Notes: generated from the letters alone by a model not told the origin. Numbered from the stretch's first letter, positions 9,374 through 18,358 are shown. The stretch: 64,000 nt of DNA from Amycolatopsis benzoatilytica AK 16/65 (GCF_000383915.1 NZ_KB912942.1:3359623-3423622); one strand, 5' to 3'. Program-made: numbers and translations.

Positions 9374-9502
9374 CTGTTTCTGCTCCAATGTTCACATTCT
9401 TGAATGGAGTCTGGTATCGTGACTATGTTCACCCACAAGAACGTTGTTCGCGACGCTAATATGGCCGGACTCACAAGTCAACGGCCCGGTCGGAGGACGC
9501 GC
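9374..9502. promoter_or_regulatory. Divergent control region with two short inverted repeats
   Basis: The 129-bp gap between kdgD and the IclR gene is more AT-rich than its surroundings. It contains CATTC-TT-GAATG at 9395-9406 and GAAC-GTT-GTTC at 9439-9449. The octamer ATGTTCAC also occurs twice, at 9388-9395 and 9425-9432. Either inverted repeat would suit an IclR-family dimer acting on both the operon and its own gene. This is inference; no family consensus was tested. Confidence 0.45.
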
Positions 9503-10306
9503 ATGGCGCAGCAGCTGGACACCGCGGCACCCGGCACTCCCGCCGAGTCCGCCGGCGTGAAGTCGGCGCGGCGCGCCATCGACCTGATCGAGACGTTCGC
9601 CGCGAACGATGTGTGGCTGTCGCTTTCCGATCTCCATGCGCGCACCGGCTTCCCGCGTTCCAGTCTGCATGGGTTGCTGCGCACTCTGCTGGACGCGGGC
9701 TGGCTTGAAGCGGACGCGAACTCCGCGCGCTACCGCCTCGGCGTGCGCGCGCTGATCTGCGGAACCGCGTACCTCGACCGCGACGCGATCGTTCCCTACG
9801 CCACCGAAGCGCTGGAGCGCATCCGCGAGAACACCGGTTTCACCGCGCACTTCGCGCGCCGCAACCGCACCGAAGTGGTGTACCTGGAGACGCGCGAGTC
9901 GCAGCACTCCACACACCTCATCTCGCGGGTCGGCCGCACCCTCCCCACGCACGCGACCGCGCTGGGCAAGGCGCTGCTCGCCGAGCTGACGCACGACGAG
10001 GTCGAAGCGCTGATGCCGGACAAGCTGGCCGCGCTCACTCCGAACACCATCACCACGCTGGACGCGCTGCACGCCGACCTCGCGCGCACCCGGGAACGCG
10101 GGTACGCCGCCGAGATCGAAGAGGGCACCCTCGGCGTGCGCTGCGTGGCCGCGGTGATCCCGTACCGCATCCCCGGCACCGACGCGATGAGCTGCTCGAT
10201 GCCGCTGGGCAAGGTCACCGACGCCGACGTGGAACGCGTCGGCCGGCTGCTGGCCGAGACCACCGCCGAGCTCGGGCAGCAGCTGCGCCGGGCCGGCATC
10301 CGCTGA
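9503..10306 (+). CDS. IclR-family transcriptional regulator of uronate catabolism
   Basis: A 267-residue regulator with an N-terminal winged helix-turn-helix (about 15-80; LSLSDLHARTGFPRSSLHGLLRTL is the HTH core) and a C-terminal GAF-like effector domain with the IclR signatures LPTHATALGKALLA and RERGYAAEIEEGTLGVRCVAA. GGAGGA six bases before the ATG at 9503 fixes the start; the frame is open 33 codons further upstream but without a site. It is divergent from the kdgD-gudD operon and 87 bases before udh, so it is the likely local sensor of a uronate or aldarate. Whether it represses or activates is unknown. Confidence 0.9.
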   Translation: MAQQLDTAAPGTPAESAGVKSARRAIDLIETFAANDVWLSLSDLHARTGFPRSSLHGLLRTLLDAGWLEADANSARYRLGVRALICGTAYLDRDAIVPYATEALERIRENTGFTAHFARRNRTEVVYLETRESQHSTHLISRVGRTLPTHATALGKALLAELTHDEVEALMPDKLAALTPNTITTLDALHADLARTRERGYAAEIEEGTLGVRCVAAVIPYRIPGTDAMSCSMPLGKVTDADVERVGRLLAETTAELGQQLRRAGIR

Positions 10307-10393
10307 CCGCCGCCACCGCCCTGTCCCCTCGTGCGCGGCCGCGCCGGTGCTGACCGGCGCAGACACGCACGAGGCTTTCGCGAGAGGAACTCC

Positions 10394-11218
10394 ATGCCAG
10401 ACCAGCGTGTGCTGATCACCGGATCGGCCGGCGTCGTCGGCACCCTGATGCGGACGAGGCTGAGCCGTCCCGGCCGCGTGCTGCGGCTGCTCGACCTCGC
10501 CGAGCAGCCCGCCGCCGCGGACGGCGAGGCCGTCGAGATCGTGACCGGCTCGGTCACCGACCCGGAAGCGATGGCCGCTGTCTGTGCCGGCGCGGACGCC
10601 CTGATCCACCTGGGCGGGCTCAGCCGCGAGGCGTCCTGGGAAGACACCCTGGACGTCAACATCAACGGCACGCACACCGTCCTCGAAGCCGCCCGCGAAG
10701 CCGGCATCCGACGGGTCGTGCTGGCGTCGAGCAACCACGCCGTCGGCTTCCGCCGCAACGACGAGGGCGGCCCGGACGGCCACCCCGCCGACTCCAGCGC
10801 CCGGCCGGATACCTATTACGGCGTCAGCAAGGCCGCCATCGAAGCGCTGGGCAGCCTGTACGCGTCGCGGTTCGGCATGGACGTCATCGTCATCCGCATC
10901 GGCTCCTGCTTCGAGACGCCTCTGCCGCTCGGCCCGCGCGGCCTGGCCACCTGGCTGTCCCCGGACGACGGCGCCCGGCTGTTCGAGGCGTGCCTGAGCA
11001 CTCCGTCGCCGGGCTACCGGATGATCTGGGGCGTCTCGGACAACACCCGCCGCGTCTACTCGCTGGCCGAAGCCGAAGCGCTGGGCTACAAGTCCGAGGA
11101 CAACGCCGAGGCGTACGCCGAGCAGCTGGCCGGCAAGCCGTCGCCGACCGGGATCGCCGGCGAGCACTTGGGCGGCCCGTTCTGCACCGCGCCGCTGGGC
11201 GTGTTCAACCCGCTCTGA
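10394..11218 (+). CDS. udh: Uronate dehydrogenase (extended SDR)
   Basis: A 274-residue NAD-dependent short-chain dehydrogenase/epimerase-fold enzyme. The nucleotide motif TGSAGVVG is at 9-16, catalytic Ser in LASSNHAVGF (about 112) and YxxxK in YYGVSK (Y142, K146). SSNHAVGF and the stretch RIGSCFETP are typical of uronate dehydrogenases, which oxidise D-glucuronate or D-galacturonate to the aldaro-lactone. The ATG at 10394 follows GAGAGG. With gudD, kdgD and the semialdehyde dehydrogenase across the divergent promoter, it completes the oxidative uronate route, so the context raises confidence well above a generic epimerase call. Confidence 0.87.
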   Translation: MPDQRVLITGSAGVVGTLMRTRLSRPGRVLRLLDLAEQPAAADGEAVEIVTGSVTDPEAMAAVCAGADALIHLGGLSREASWEDTLDVNINGTHTVLEAAREAGIRRVVLASSNHAVGFRRNDEGGPDGHPADSSARPDTYYGVSKAAIEALGSLYASRFGMDVIVIRIGSCFETPLPLGPRGLATWLSPDDGARLFEACLSTPSPGYRMIWGVSDNTRRVYSLAEAEALGYKSEDNAEAYAEQLAGKPSPTGIAGEHLGGPFCTAPLGVFNPL

Positions 11219-11261
11219 CGGGTACCCTCGCCCCCGGGACCTCGAGGGCGAGGAGGACGCA

Positions 11262-12137
11262 GTGGGCGAGCTGGGCCCGGCCGACACGAACGGCATCCTG
11301 TCGCTGCCGTGGATCCGCCCGGAACGCACCAGCGCGGGCCTCGGCTGGGACCGGATCTACCTGTCCAAACAGCGGGAACGCCCGTACCGGGCTTCGTTCG
11401 GTCCCGCGCGCACGCACCAGCTGATCCTGCACCTCGCCGGCCCGGTCACCGTCCGCCGCGGCATCGGGTCGGCGAGCGAGCACTCCCGCCGGGTCCCGGC
11501 GGGCGGCCTGTTCCTTCAGCCGTCCGGCCGGGAACTGTCGGTGGAGCTGGGCGGAGCGCTGGAGACGCTGCACGTGTACCTGCCGGATTCGGCGGTGCAG
11601 GAGGCGGCCGGGGCGCCGGTCCGGCTGGCGGACGAGCTGGGCAGCGTCGATCCGCTGCTGGAGCAGCTGGTGCTCGCGCTGGACGGCGTCGTGCGGGACT
11701 GGGAGCCCGGGGCCCGGGCGTACGCCGATCAGCTCGGCGCGCTGGTGGCCGCGCAGCTGGCGCGCCAGCACCGCGACGGCCGTTCGGCACCGGCAGAGCC
11801 GCGTCCGGCGGAGGCGCTGACGGACCGGCAGTTCGCGCAGGTCCGGGAGCTGATGGACGCGCGGCTGGCGGAGCCGCTGGGGCTGGCCGAGCTGGCTGCC
11901 GCGACGGGGTTGAGCGTCAGCCGGTTCTCCCGGCGGTTCAAGGCGCGCACCGGGCTGCCGCCGCACCGGTATCTGCTGCGTTTGCGGGTGGATCAGGCCG
12001 GGTTGCTGCTGCGCACCGGCACCGAGCCGATCGCGGAGATCGCGGTGCGGTGCGGGTTTTCGCATCAGGAGCATTTGACGCGGGTGCTGCGGGCGCAGCT
12101 CGGCACGACGCCCGCGGCCCTTCGCCGCGACGGCTGA
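11262..12137 (+). CDS. AraC-family transcriptional regulator
   Basis: A 291-residue regulator with an AraC_binding_2/TnrA-like N-terminal sensing half (about 1-175) and a C-terminal double HTH of the AraC/XylS type (about 190-288; LGLAELAAATGLSVSRFSRRFKA and IAEIAVRCGFSHQEHLTRVLRA). It starts at GTG 11262 behind AGGAGGA. It lies 94 bases upstream of the hydroxyquinol genes on the same strand, which makes it their probable activator. Confidence 0.88.
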   Translation: MGELGPADTNGILSLPWIRPERTSAGLGWDRIYLSKQRERPYRASFGPARTHQLILHLAGPVTVRRGIGSASEHSRRVPAGGLFLQPSGRELSVELGGALETLHVYLPDSAVQEAAGAPVRLADELGSVDPLLEQLVLALDGVVRDWEPGARAYADQLGALVAAQLARQHRDGRSAPAEPRPAEALTDRQFAQVRELMDARLAEPLGLAELAAATGLSVSRFSRRFKARTGLPPHRYLLRLRVDQAGLLLRTGTEPIAEIAVRCGFSHQEHLTRVLRAQLGTTPAALRRDG

Positions 12138-12231
12138 CGCGCGCGTTTCGTGCAGTCCGCGCAGCACGTCTGTGCAGGCGCGGGTTCCGGTCCACCCGGA
12201 TACTCGACGTACCCGCGTGGAAGGACCGTCG

Positions 12232-14139
12232 ATGTTCACCTACACCGCCAACCCGGCTCGCGTCGTGTTCGGCAGCGGCACGCTCTCCGCAGTCCCCGAC
12301 GAGGTGCGGCGGCTCGGGGCCAGCCGGGTCCTGCTGATCGCCGGGAGGTCCGCGGCCACCGCGGCCGACCGCACCGCCGCGGCGCTCGGGCCGCTGCTCG
12401 CCGCGAGGTTCGGCGAGCCCGCGATGCACACGCCGGTCGAAGTCACCGAGCGCGCGCTGGAGCTGGTCGGCGAGCACGCCGTCGACTGCCTGGTCGCTAT
12501 CGGCGGCGGCTCCGCGACCGGGCTGGCCAAGGCGCTCGCTCTGCGCACCGATCTCCCTCAGATCGTCGTGCCGACCACTTACGCCGGATCCGAGATGACG
12601 CCGGTGATCGGCCAGACCGAACACGGGCGCAAGACCACCCAGTCGTCGCCGAAGGTGCTGCCCGAGGTGGTCGTCTACGACGTCGACCTCACCCTGGGCC
12701 TTCCGGTGCCGACCTCCCTGACCAGCGGCGTCAATGCGCTGGCGCACGCGGTCGAGGCGCTCTACTCGGCGCAGGCCAACCCGATCGTCGACCAGTTCGC
12801 GCTCGAGGCGATCCGCCTGCTCGCGTCGGCGCTGCCGCGCATCGCGCACGATCCGTCCGATGCGGACGCTCGGACCGAGGCGCTGCGAGCGGCGTGGCTG
12901 GCCGGTTCGTGCCTCGGTTCGGTCGGGATGGGCCTGCACCACAAGCTGTGTCACACCCTCGGCGGCAGCTTCGGCTTGCCGCACGCGGAAACGCACACCG
13001 TGGTCCTCCCCTACGCCATGGCGTACAACGCGCCGAGCGCCCCGGACGCGATGCGGCGGATCGCCGAAGCACTGGGCGCACCGGACGCGCCGACCGCCGT
13101 CTTCGACCTGGTCGCCGGGCTGCCGGTGCCGCATTCGCTGGCGGAAATCGGCCTCGCGGAAGGAGATCTCGCCAAGGCCGCGGAGCTGGCGACCGCCCAG
13201 CCGTACCCGAACCCGCGCGAACTCACCCGCGACGGCATCGAGAACTTGCTGCGCCAAGCCTGGGCCGGAACGCGCCCGGCGCCGGCCGAGGGCACGCCGC
13301 CGGATCTGCGCGGGCTCACCCAGGAAGTCGTGGACAGCTTCGCCGCCACCCCGGACCCGCGGCTGCGCGAACTGCTGTCCGAGCTGGTCCGCACTCTCCA
13401 CTCCTACGTGCTGCGCACCGATCTCACCCAGGCCGAGTGGGAGTACGCGATCGGTTTCCTCACCCGCACCGGCCAGATCAGCTCGGACACCCGGCAGGAG
13501 TTCATCCTGCTGTCCGACACGCTCGGCGTCTCCAGCGTGGTCGACGTCCTGGCCAACTCGCGCACGCCGGACACCACCCCGTCCGCGGTGCTGGGACCGT
13601 TCTACGTCGAAGGACCGCCGGAAACCGAGCAGGGCGCGGATCTCGGCGAAGGGCTGCCGGGCACTCCGCTATGGGCCGACATCCGGGTGACCGAGCCGGA
13701 CGGAACCCCGGTCCCGGACGCGGTGGTGGACGTCTGGCAGTCCAATGAGGACGGTTTCTACGACGTCCAGCTGCCCGAGGTCGAGGGCCCGGTGCTGCGC
13801 GCCCGGTTCCGCACCGACGCCGAGGGCAGGCTGCGGTTCGCGACGATCGTCCCGTCCGCGTACCCGATCCCGGACGACGGCCCGGTCGGCAAGATGCTCG
13901 CCGCGGTCGGCCGGCATCCCTACCGCGCCCCGCACGTGCACTTCATGATCGCCAAACCGGGCTACCGCACGCTGGTGACCCAGCTGTTCGTCCGCGGCGG
14001 CGAGTACCTCGATTCGGACACCGTGTTCGGCGTCAAAGACGGCCTGATCGTCGATTTCGCCGAGCAGGACGGCCCCTCCCCGGACGGGCGCGCACCGTGG
14101 CGCCGTCTCGATTTCACCTTCCGCGTCTCCCCCGCCTGA
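12232..14139 (+). CDS. Maleylacetate reductase / hydroxyquinol 1,2-dioxygenase fusion
   Basis: A 635-residue bifunctional protein. Residues 1 to about 355 are an iron-alcohol-dehydrogenase-fold maleylacetate reductase (GGGSATGLAKAL at 91-102, TTYAGSEMT, and the LHHKLCHTLGGSFGLPHAE metal/active-site region near 236). Residues about 365-635 are an intradiol ring-cleavage dioxygenase with the Fe(III) ligands Tyr in DGFYD (about 510), Tyr in SAYPIP (about 544) and two His in PHVHFM (568 and 570). The dioxygenase opens hydroxyquinol to maleylacetate, and the reductase turns that into 3-oxoadipate, so consecutive steps sit on one chain in reverse order. No stop or frameshift separates them. The ATG at 12232 has GGAAGGA upstream. 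Confidence 0.93.
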   Translation: MFTYTANPARVVFGSGTLSAVPDEVRRLGASRVLLIAGRSAATAADRTAAALGPLLAARFGEPAMHTPVEVTERALELVGEHAVDCLVAIGGGSATGLAKALALRTDLPQIVVPTTYAGSEMTPVIGQTEHGRKTTQSSPKVLPEVVVYDVDLTLGLPVPTSLTSGVNALAHAVEALYSAQANPIVDQFALEAIRLLASALPRIAHDPSDADARTEALRAAWLAGSCLGSVGMGLHHKLCHTLGGSFGLPHAETHTVVLPYAMAYNAPSAPDAMRRIAEALGAPDAPTAVFDLVAGLPVPHSLAEIGLAEGDLAKAAELATAQPYPNPRELTRDGIENLLRQAWAGTRPAPAEGTPPDLRGLTQEVVDSFAATPDPRLRELLSELVRTLHSYVLRTDLTQAEWEYAIGFLTRTGQISSDTRQEFILLSDTLGVSSVVDVLANSRTPDTTPSAVLGPFYVEGPPETEQGADLGEGLPGTPLWADIRVTEPDGTPVPDAVVDVWQSNEDGFYDVQLPEVEGPVLRARFRTDAEGRLRFATIVPSAYPIPDDGPVGKMLAAVGRHPYRAPHVHFMIAKPGYRTLVTQLFVRGGEYLDSDTVFGVKDGLIVDFAEQDGPSPDGRAPWRRLDFTFRVSPA

Positions 14140-14156
14140 CTCCCCGGGAACCCACC

Positions 14157-15887
14157 ATGACCCGTTACGACACCGATGTCCTCGTGGTCGGCAGCGGCCC
14201 GGCCGGCGGATCCGCCGCGCTGCTGCTCGCCACCTACGGGGTGCGCACTGTGCTCGTCACCAAGTACGGCTGGACCGCGCACACCCCGCGGGCGCACATC
14301 ACCAACCAGCGGACGATGGAGGTCCTGCGCGACCTCGGCCTCGAAGACCAAGCGCTCGCCCAGGGCACTCCCCCGGAGCTGATGGGCGACACGGTGCTCT
14401 GCACCTCGCTGACCGGCGACGAGATCGGCCGCATCGCCAGCTGGGGCACCGCCGACCGTTCCGCGGCCGAGTACGGCGCGGCCAGTCCGTGCCACCTGAT
14501 CGACCTGCCGCAGACCTACCTCGAACCGATACTGGTCGGCAACGCCGCCGCGCGCGGCGCGAAACTCCGGCTGGACACCGAATTCCTCGACTTCGTGCAG
14601 GACGCCGACGGCGTGACCGCGCGGCTGCGCGACCGGGTCCGCGGCGACGAGTTCGCCCTCCGCGCCCGCTACCTGATCGGCGCGGACGGCGCGCGCAGCA
14701 AGGTCGCCGAGCAGGCCGGTCTGCCGATCGACGGCCAGTCCGGCAAGGCAGGCAGCATGAACATCACGTTCACCGCGGATCTTTCCCGGCACGTCGCGCA
14801 CCGGCCGAGCGTGCTGTATTGGGTGATGCGGCCGGGCGCGCACCTCGGCGGCATCGGGATGGGGCTGGTCCGGATGGTCCGGCCGTGGAACGAATGGCTG
14901 CTGACCTGGGGTTACGACATCGCGCAGCCGCCGCCCGAAGTGTCCGTGGAGGAGGCCGCCCGGATCGTGCGGGACCTGGTCGGCGACCCGGAGCTGCCGG
15001 TCGAGATCACCTCGACTTCGCTGTGGACGGTCAACCACAGTTACGCCACCGCCTATTCCTCCGGCCGCGTGTTCTGCGCCGGCGATGCGGTGCACCGGCA
15101 TCCGCCGTCGAACGGCCTCGGTTCCAACACGTCGGTGCAGGATTCCTACAACCTCGCGTGGAAGCTCGCGATGGTCGTCCGGGGCGAGGCGGGCGAGGAA
15201 CTGCTGGACAGCTACAGCGCGGAACGCGCGCCGGTCGGCAAGCAGATCGTGGACCGGGCGAACCTCAGCCGCGACCAGTTCGGGCCGATCTTCGCCGCGC
15301 TCGGCATCGACGGCGACACCGATTCGGACGCCATCGCCGCCGGCCTCGCCGCCTGCGCCGAGCCGACCGCCGACGGCGCGCGACGGCGGCGGCAGCTGCG
15401 CGAAGCCATCGAGCTGAAGAACTACGAGTTCAACGCGCACGGCGTCGAACTCGATCAGCGCTACGTCTCCGGCGCGGTGCTCCCGGACGGCGAAGAGCCG
15501 GCCGCCCAACGGGATCCCGAGCTGTACCACCGGCCCAGCACCACGCCGGGCGCGAAGCTGCCGCATGTCTGGCTGGTCGGGCCGGACGGCCGTCGAGTGT
15601 CCACTCTGGACCTCGTCGGCGGTGGCAAGTGGAGTGTCGTCACCGGGCTCGCCGGCGGTTCCTGGCGGGAGAGCGCCGCCAAGGCCGGTGCGGACCTCGG
15701 GCTGGATCTGCGCCTCGTCACCGTCGGCTCGCCCGAGGCCCGCGACTCTTACGGCGATTGGGCGCGGATCAGCGGCCTCTCAGAAGACGGCTGCCTCCTG
15801 GTCCGGCCGGACGGGTACGTCGCCTGGCGCAGCCGCACCGCCGGATCCGGTCTCCCCGAAGCTCTGCGGACTCTGCTCTTCCGTTGA
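14157..15887 (+). CDS. FAD-dependent aromatic hydroxylase (TfdB/PheA-type)
   Basis: A 576-residue class A flavoprotein hydroxylase. The FAD motif GSGPAGG is at 12-18, the DG motif GADGARSK near 175, and the GD motif CAGDAVHRHPP near 307. The thioredoxin-like C-terminal extension typical of phenol/2,4-dichlorophenol hydroxylases is present (LPHVWLVGPDGRRVSTLDL onwards). It starts 17 bases after the fusion gene, so the two form one operon. The likely job is hydroxylating a resorcinol-like phenol to hydroxyquinol for the fused dioxygenase; the exact phenol is inferred from context. Its last codons are duplicated downstream. Confidence 0.88.
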   Translation: MTRYDTDVLVVGSGPAGGSAALLLATYGVRTVLVTKYGWTAHTPRAHITNQRTMEVLRDLGLEDQALAQGTPPELMGDTVLCTSLTGDEIGRIASWGTADRSAAEYGAASPCHLIDLPQTYLEPILVGNAAARGAKLRLDTEFLDFVQDADGVTARLRDRVRGDEFALRARYLIGADGARSKVAEQAGLPIDGQSGKAGSMNITFTADLSRHVAHRPSVLYWVMRPGAHLGGIGMGLVRMVRPWNEWLLTWGYDIAQPPPEVSVEEAARIVRDLVGDPELPVEITSTSLWTVNHSYATAYSSGRVFCAGDAVHRHPPSNGLGSNTSVQDSYNLAWKLAMVVRGEAGEELLDSYSAERAPVGKQIVDRANLSRDQFGPIFAALGIDGDTDSDAIAAGLAACAEPTADGARRRRQLREAIELKNYEFNAHGVELDQRYVSGAVLPDGEEPAAQRDPELYHRPSTTPGAKLPHVWLVGPDGRRVSTLDLVGGGKWSVVTGLAGGSWRESAAKAGADLGLDLRLVTVGSPEARDSYGDWARISGLSEDGCLLVRPDGYVAWRSRTAGSGLPEALRTLLFR

Positions 15888-16069
15888 CTCACGGCATTCC
15901 CCACGGATCGCTCGCCCCCGCCCGACGCGACCCAGTCCGTGAAGGACCCCTTGAGGGAATCTGAGTCCCGGAAGGGGCCCTTCCCGGCAGCTCCACCGGA
16001 AAGCGGACTCTGCTCTTCCGCTAGCTCACGGCATTCCCCACGGATCGCTCGCCCCGCCCGGTGCGACCG
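15866..16069. repeat. Direct duplication of the convergent gene junction
   Basis: The roughly 67-bp segment at 15866-15932 recurs at 16003-16069, 137 bp on. Both copies encode the hydroxylase tail RTLLFR-stop on the plus strand (CGT TGA in the first, CGC TAG in the second) and the glycosidase tail SDPWGMP-stop on the minus strand. Only the outer copy on each side is used by its gene. A 51-nt hairpin element lies between the copies. Confidence 0.85.
15937..15987. repeat. 51-nt imperfect palindromic element, copy 1
   Basis: A hairpin with arms of about 22 bases (left arm from CCGTGAAGGACCCC, right arm ending CCCTTCCCGG) and a few mismatches. It has the same length and end sequence pattern as the perfect palindrome at 32463-32513. 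It lies between two convergent genes and could act as a two-way terminator. Confidence 0.65.
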
Positions 16070-18329
16070 GCCGGACCGCGAAGTCCGGCCGGTCGCCGCG
16101 GCGGTACACGAACGCGTCCTCGCCCCGGCCCAGCTCGACCTGCACGTCGCCGTTCGCCAGCCGCCGCCACCGCCGGGGACGGCCGTGCGCGTCGGTCACC
16201 GTCAGGTCGCCGTCGATACCCGGCCGCAGCACACACGGCGCACCGGCCTCGCTATGCACTTTCAGCCAGCGCGTCTTGCCGGCCGAGCGCGAGGCGCTGA
16301 GCAGGAACGCGCCTTCGGTGCGAAAATCGCGCAGCGCGATGTCGCTCCACGATTCCGGTGCCGCCGGGAACAGCCGGAGCACGCCGCCCCAGCTCTGCAC
16401 GAGCATGTCCTGCATCGATTTCGCGGCGGACAAAGGAGTTTCGATGACCGGACCGGACTCCTTGTACATCGTGTTCGGCTGGATATAGCGCTTCTGCAGC
16501 TCGCCGAGGTAGAACGCCGCCTGGTCGCCGCGCAGCATCTGCGCGGACATGGAGGCCGCCCCGGTGAAGGTGTAGCCCTGCAACGCGCCCTCGAAGCCGA
16601 CCCAGTGGTTGAGCGAGGTTTCGATGATCTTCCGGTGTTCCGGTTGCTCCCAGGTGATTTCGTAGAGCGGATAGATCTGCAGCAGGTGCGAGTAGTGCCG
16701 GTGCGACTTGGCGAACGGCACGCCCGCGCCGATCATGTACCCGTTCTCGTCCGCCGGGTAGCCGGTGAGCGTCGAGAGCACCTGCTGCCACTTCGCGGCG
16801 AGCGGATCGGCGATGCGCAGTTCGCGCGCGCTGTCCAGCAAAGTCTTGCAGCCCCACCGGATCAGCGAGAGGTCGTAGTTGGTGTCCGGCGCGTTCACGC
16901 CGTACTCCGGCGAGAAGGTCGCCGGGAGGTGCAGCTTCCCGTCCGCTCCCGGGGCGAGGAAGTGCAGGTAGTAGTTGATGGCCCGACGCAGCAACGGGAA
17001 CAGCGTGTCCCGCAACAGCTGCCGGTCCATCGTGTGCCGATAGGACAGCCAGACGTTGTGCAGCGCCCAGGTGAGGTTGCCGACCTCCGGGGTCGGCGTC
17101 TCCTTGCCCGGGATGCCGACCGGGTAGCCGCTGGTCGAGTCGGCGAGCCCGTTGAGCAGCGTCATGTCGGTGGTGCGCGGGATGCCCGCGGAATCGGACT
17201 GGTACGGCTGCGCGACCTGGCTGGCGAGCCGGTCGCGGTACTTGCCGAGCGCGTAGCTGACCGCATCCAGTTCGAGGTGGTTCGAACCCTGGATCAGCCA
17301 GTACTCCAGCTGCACGTTCAGGTTCCACCAGGTGGCCGGCCAGGGCGTGTTCTCCAGCCACGGCCCGGAAGTCGCCATCACCGGCGCTTCCCGGCGCGCC
17401 GCCGAGGCGACCTTGTACAGCTGGATCCAGTAGAAGCTCTGCAGCCGGGTGTCCGGAATGGACAGGAAGCTGCGCCGGTAGAAGTCGTGCCACCAGCGGC
17501 GGTGATCCCAGGCCAGCACGTCCAGCGCGCCCGCCTGGCGCACCGTGCGCAGCGCCCTCGGCGCCGAGTTCCGTTCCGGATGCGACCACGCGACCGAGGT
17601 GTACAGCGTCCGCGCGCTGCCTCGGCTGACCTCGCGCCACGCTGTCACGTGCTCGCCGCCGGCCAGCAGCGGCTGCACAGCGAGCTGCGCGTCGCCGGCT
17701 TTCCGCAGCTGCACCGGCGGATTGTCCAGGTACCCGTCGGGCGGCGGCTTGTTCCACAGCGGGTCGGCCCGCGGGCTGATCGCCTTCGCCGGGTGGAACA
17801 CCCACTGGAAGCCGCGTTCGCCCTCCGAGGGCTGGACTTCCACCGCGAGCAGCGACTGTCCGGTGTGGACGATCGCGCGCAGCTGAAGGCTGCCTGCCGC
17901 GGTGGTGATCGTGCCGGTCAGCTCGGCGTTCCAGACGTCGAGCCGCCAGTCGAGGCCGGTGATCGCGCCGACCGGTTCGAGCGTGAAGTACCCGATCGGC
18001 AGCCGGGCCAGCCCGAACAGCGACCCGAACTGCGGACGGTGGTCCTGCACCTGGCTGTGCTGCACGTTGAACCGAATCGCGTTGCGGCCGGGTTCGGCGT
18101 AGATGCCGGAGCCGAGGAAACCGTTGCCCAGGAACGGTCCCTCGTACCAGGTCTTCGGCATTCGCCGCCAGCGCAGGTCCGCGGCGGAAAGGAAGTCCGC
18201 CCAGTCGAAGCTGTCGCCGCCGCGCACCTCCGCCGCCGCCGCGACCGGGGGCAATCCGGCTGCTCCCACCGCCCCAGCGGCGATGCCCGCGAGCGTCCCG
18301 CCGAGCACTGTCCGGCGCGAGATGTCCAT
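16026..18329 (-). CDS. Secreted GH95-like glycoside hydrolase, copy 1
   Basis: A 767-residue exported protein beginning MDISRRTVLGGTLAG, a clear Tat signal (cleavage about residue 33). The N-terminal beta-sandwich (GNGFLGSGIYAEPG, about 68; NVQHSQVQDHRPQFG) is followed by an (alpha/alpha)6 catalytic barrel with TWWNLNVQLEYWLIQGSNHLE, NVWLSYRHTMDRQLLRDTLFPLL and SHRHYSHLLQIYPL (about 540). These are hallmarks of the GH95 alpha-fucosidase/galactosidase clan and related uncharacterised Tat proteins. GAGGAGG precedes the ATG at 18329. It is the second gene of a two-gene unit with its paralogue. I cannot verify the catalytic residues against a known GH95 enzyme, so the substrate is open. Confidence 0.82.
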   Translation of the reverse strand: MDISRRTVLGGTLAGIAAGAVGAAGLPPVAAAAEVRGGDSFDWADFLSAADLRWRRMPKTWYEGPFLGNGFLGSGIYAEPGRNAIRFNVQHSQVQDHRPQFGSLFGLARLPIGYFTLEPVGAITGLDWRLDVWNAELTGTITTAAGSLQLRAIVHTGQSLLAVEVQPSEGERGFQWVFHPAKAISPRADPLWNKPPPDGYLDNPPVQLRKAGDAQLAVQPLLAGGEHVTAWREVSRGSARTLYTSVAWSHPERNSAPRALRTVRQAGALDVLAWDHRRWWHDFYRRSFLSIPDTRLQSFYWIQLYKVASAARREAPVMATSGPWLENTPWPATWWNLNVQLEYWLIQGSNHLELDAVSYALGKYRDRLASQVAQPYQSDSAGIPRTTDMTLLNGLADSTSGYPVGIPGKETPTPEVGNLTWALHNVWLSYRHTMDRQLLRDTLFPLLRRAINYYLHFLAPGADGKLHLPATFSPEYGVNAPDTNYDLSLIRWGCKTLLDSARELRIADPLAAKWQQVLSTLTGYPADENGYMIGAGVPFAKSHRHYSHLLQIYPLYEITWEQPEHRKIIETSLNHWVGFEGALQGYTFTGAASMSAQMLRGDQAAFYLGELQKRYIQPNTMYKESGPVIETPLSAAKSMQDMLVQSWGGVLRLFPAAPESWSDIALRDFRTEGAFLLSASRSAGKTRWLKVHSEAGAPCVLRPGIDGDLTVTDAHGRPRRWRRLANGDVQVELGRGEDAFVYRRGDRPDFAVRPVAPGGASDPWGMP

Positions 18330-18358
18330 GTCCGCCAACCTCCTCGTTGAAGCCGGTT

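Noticed and set aside
15939..18350. An 803-codon plus-strand frame through the duplicated junction
   Set aside because: It runs antisense through the GH95-like gene and has no domain; the minus-strand gene has a Tat signal and conserved motifs.
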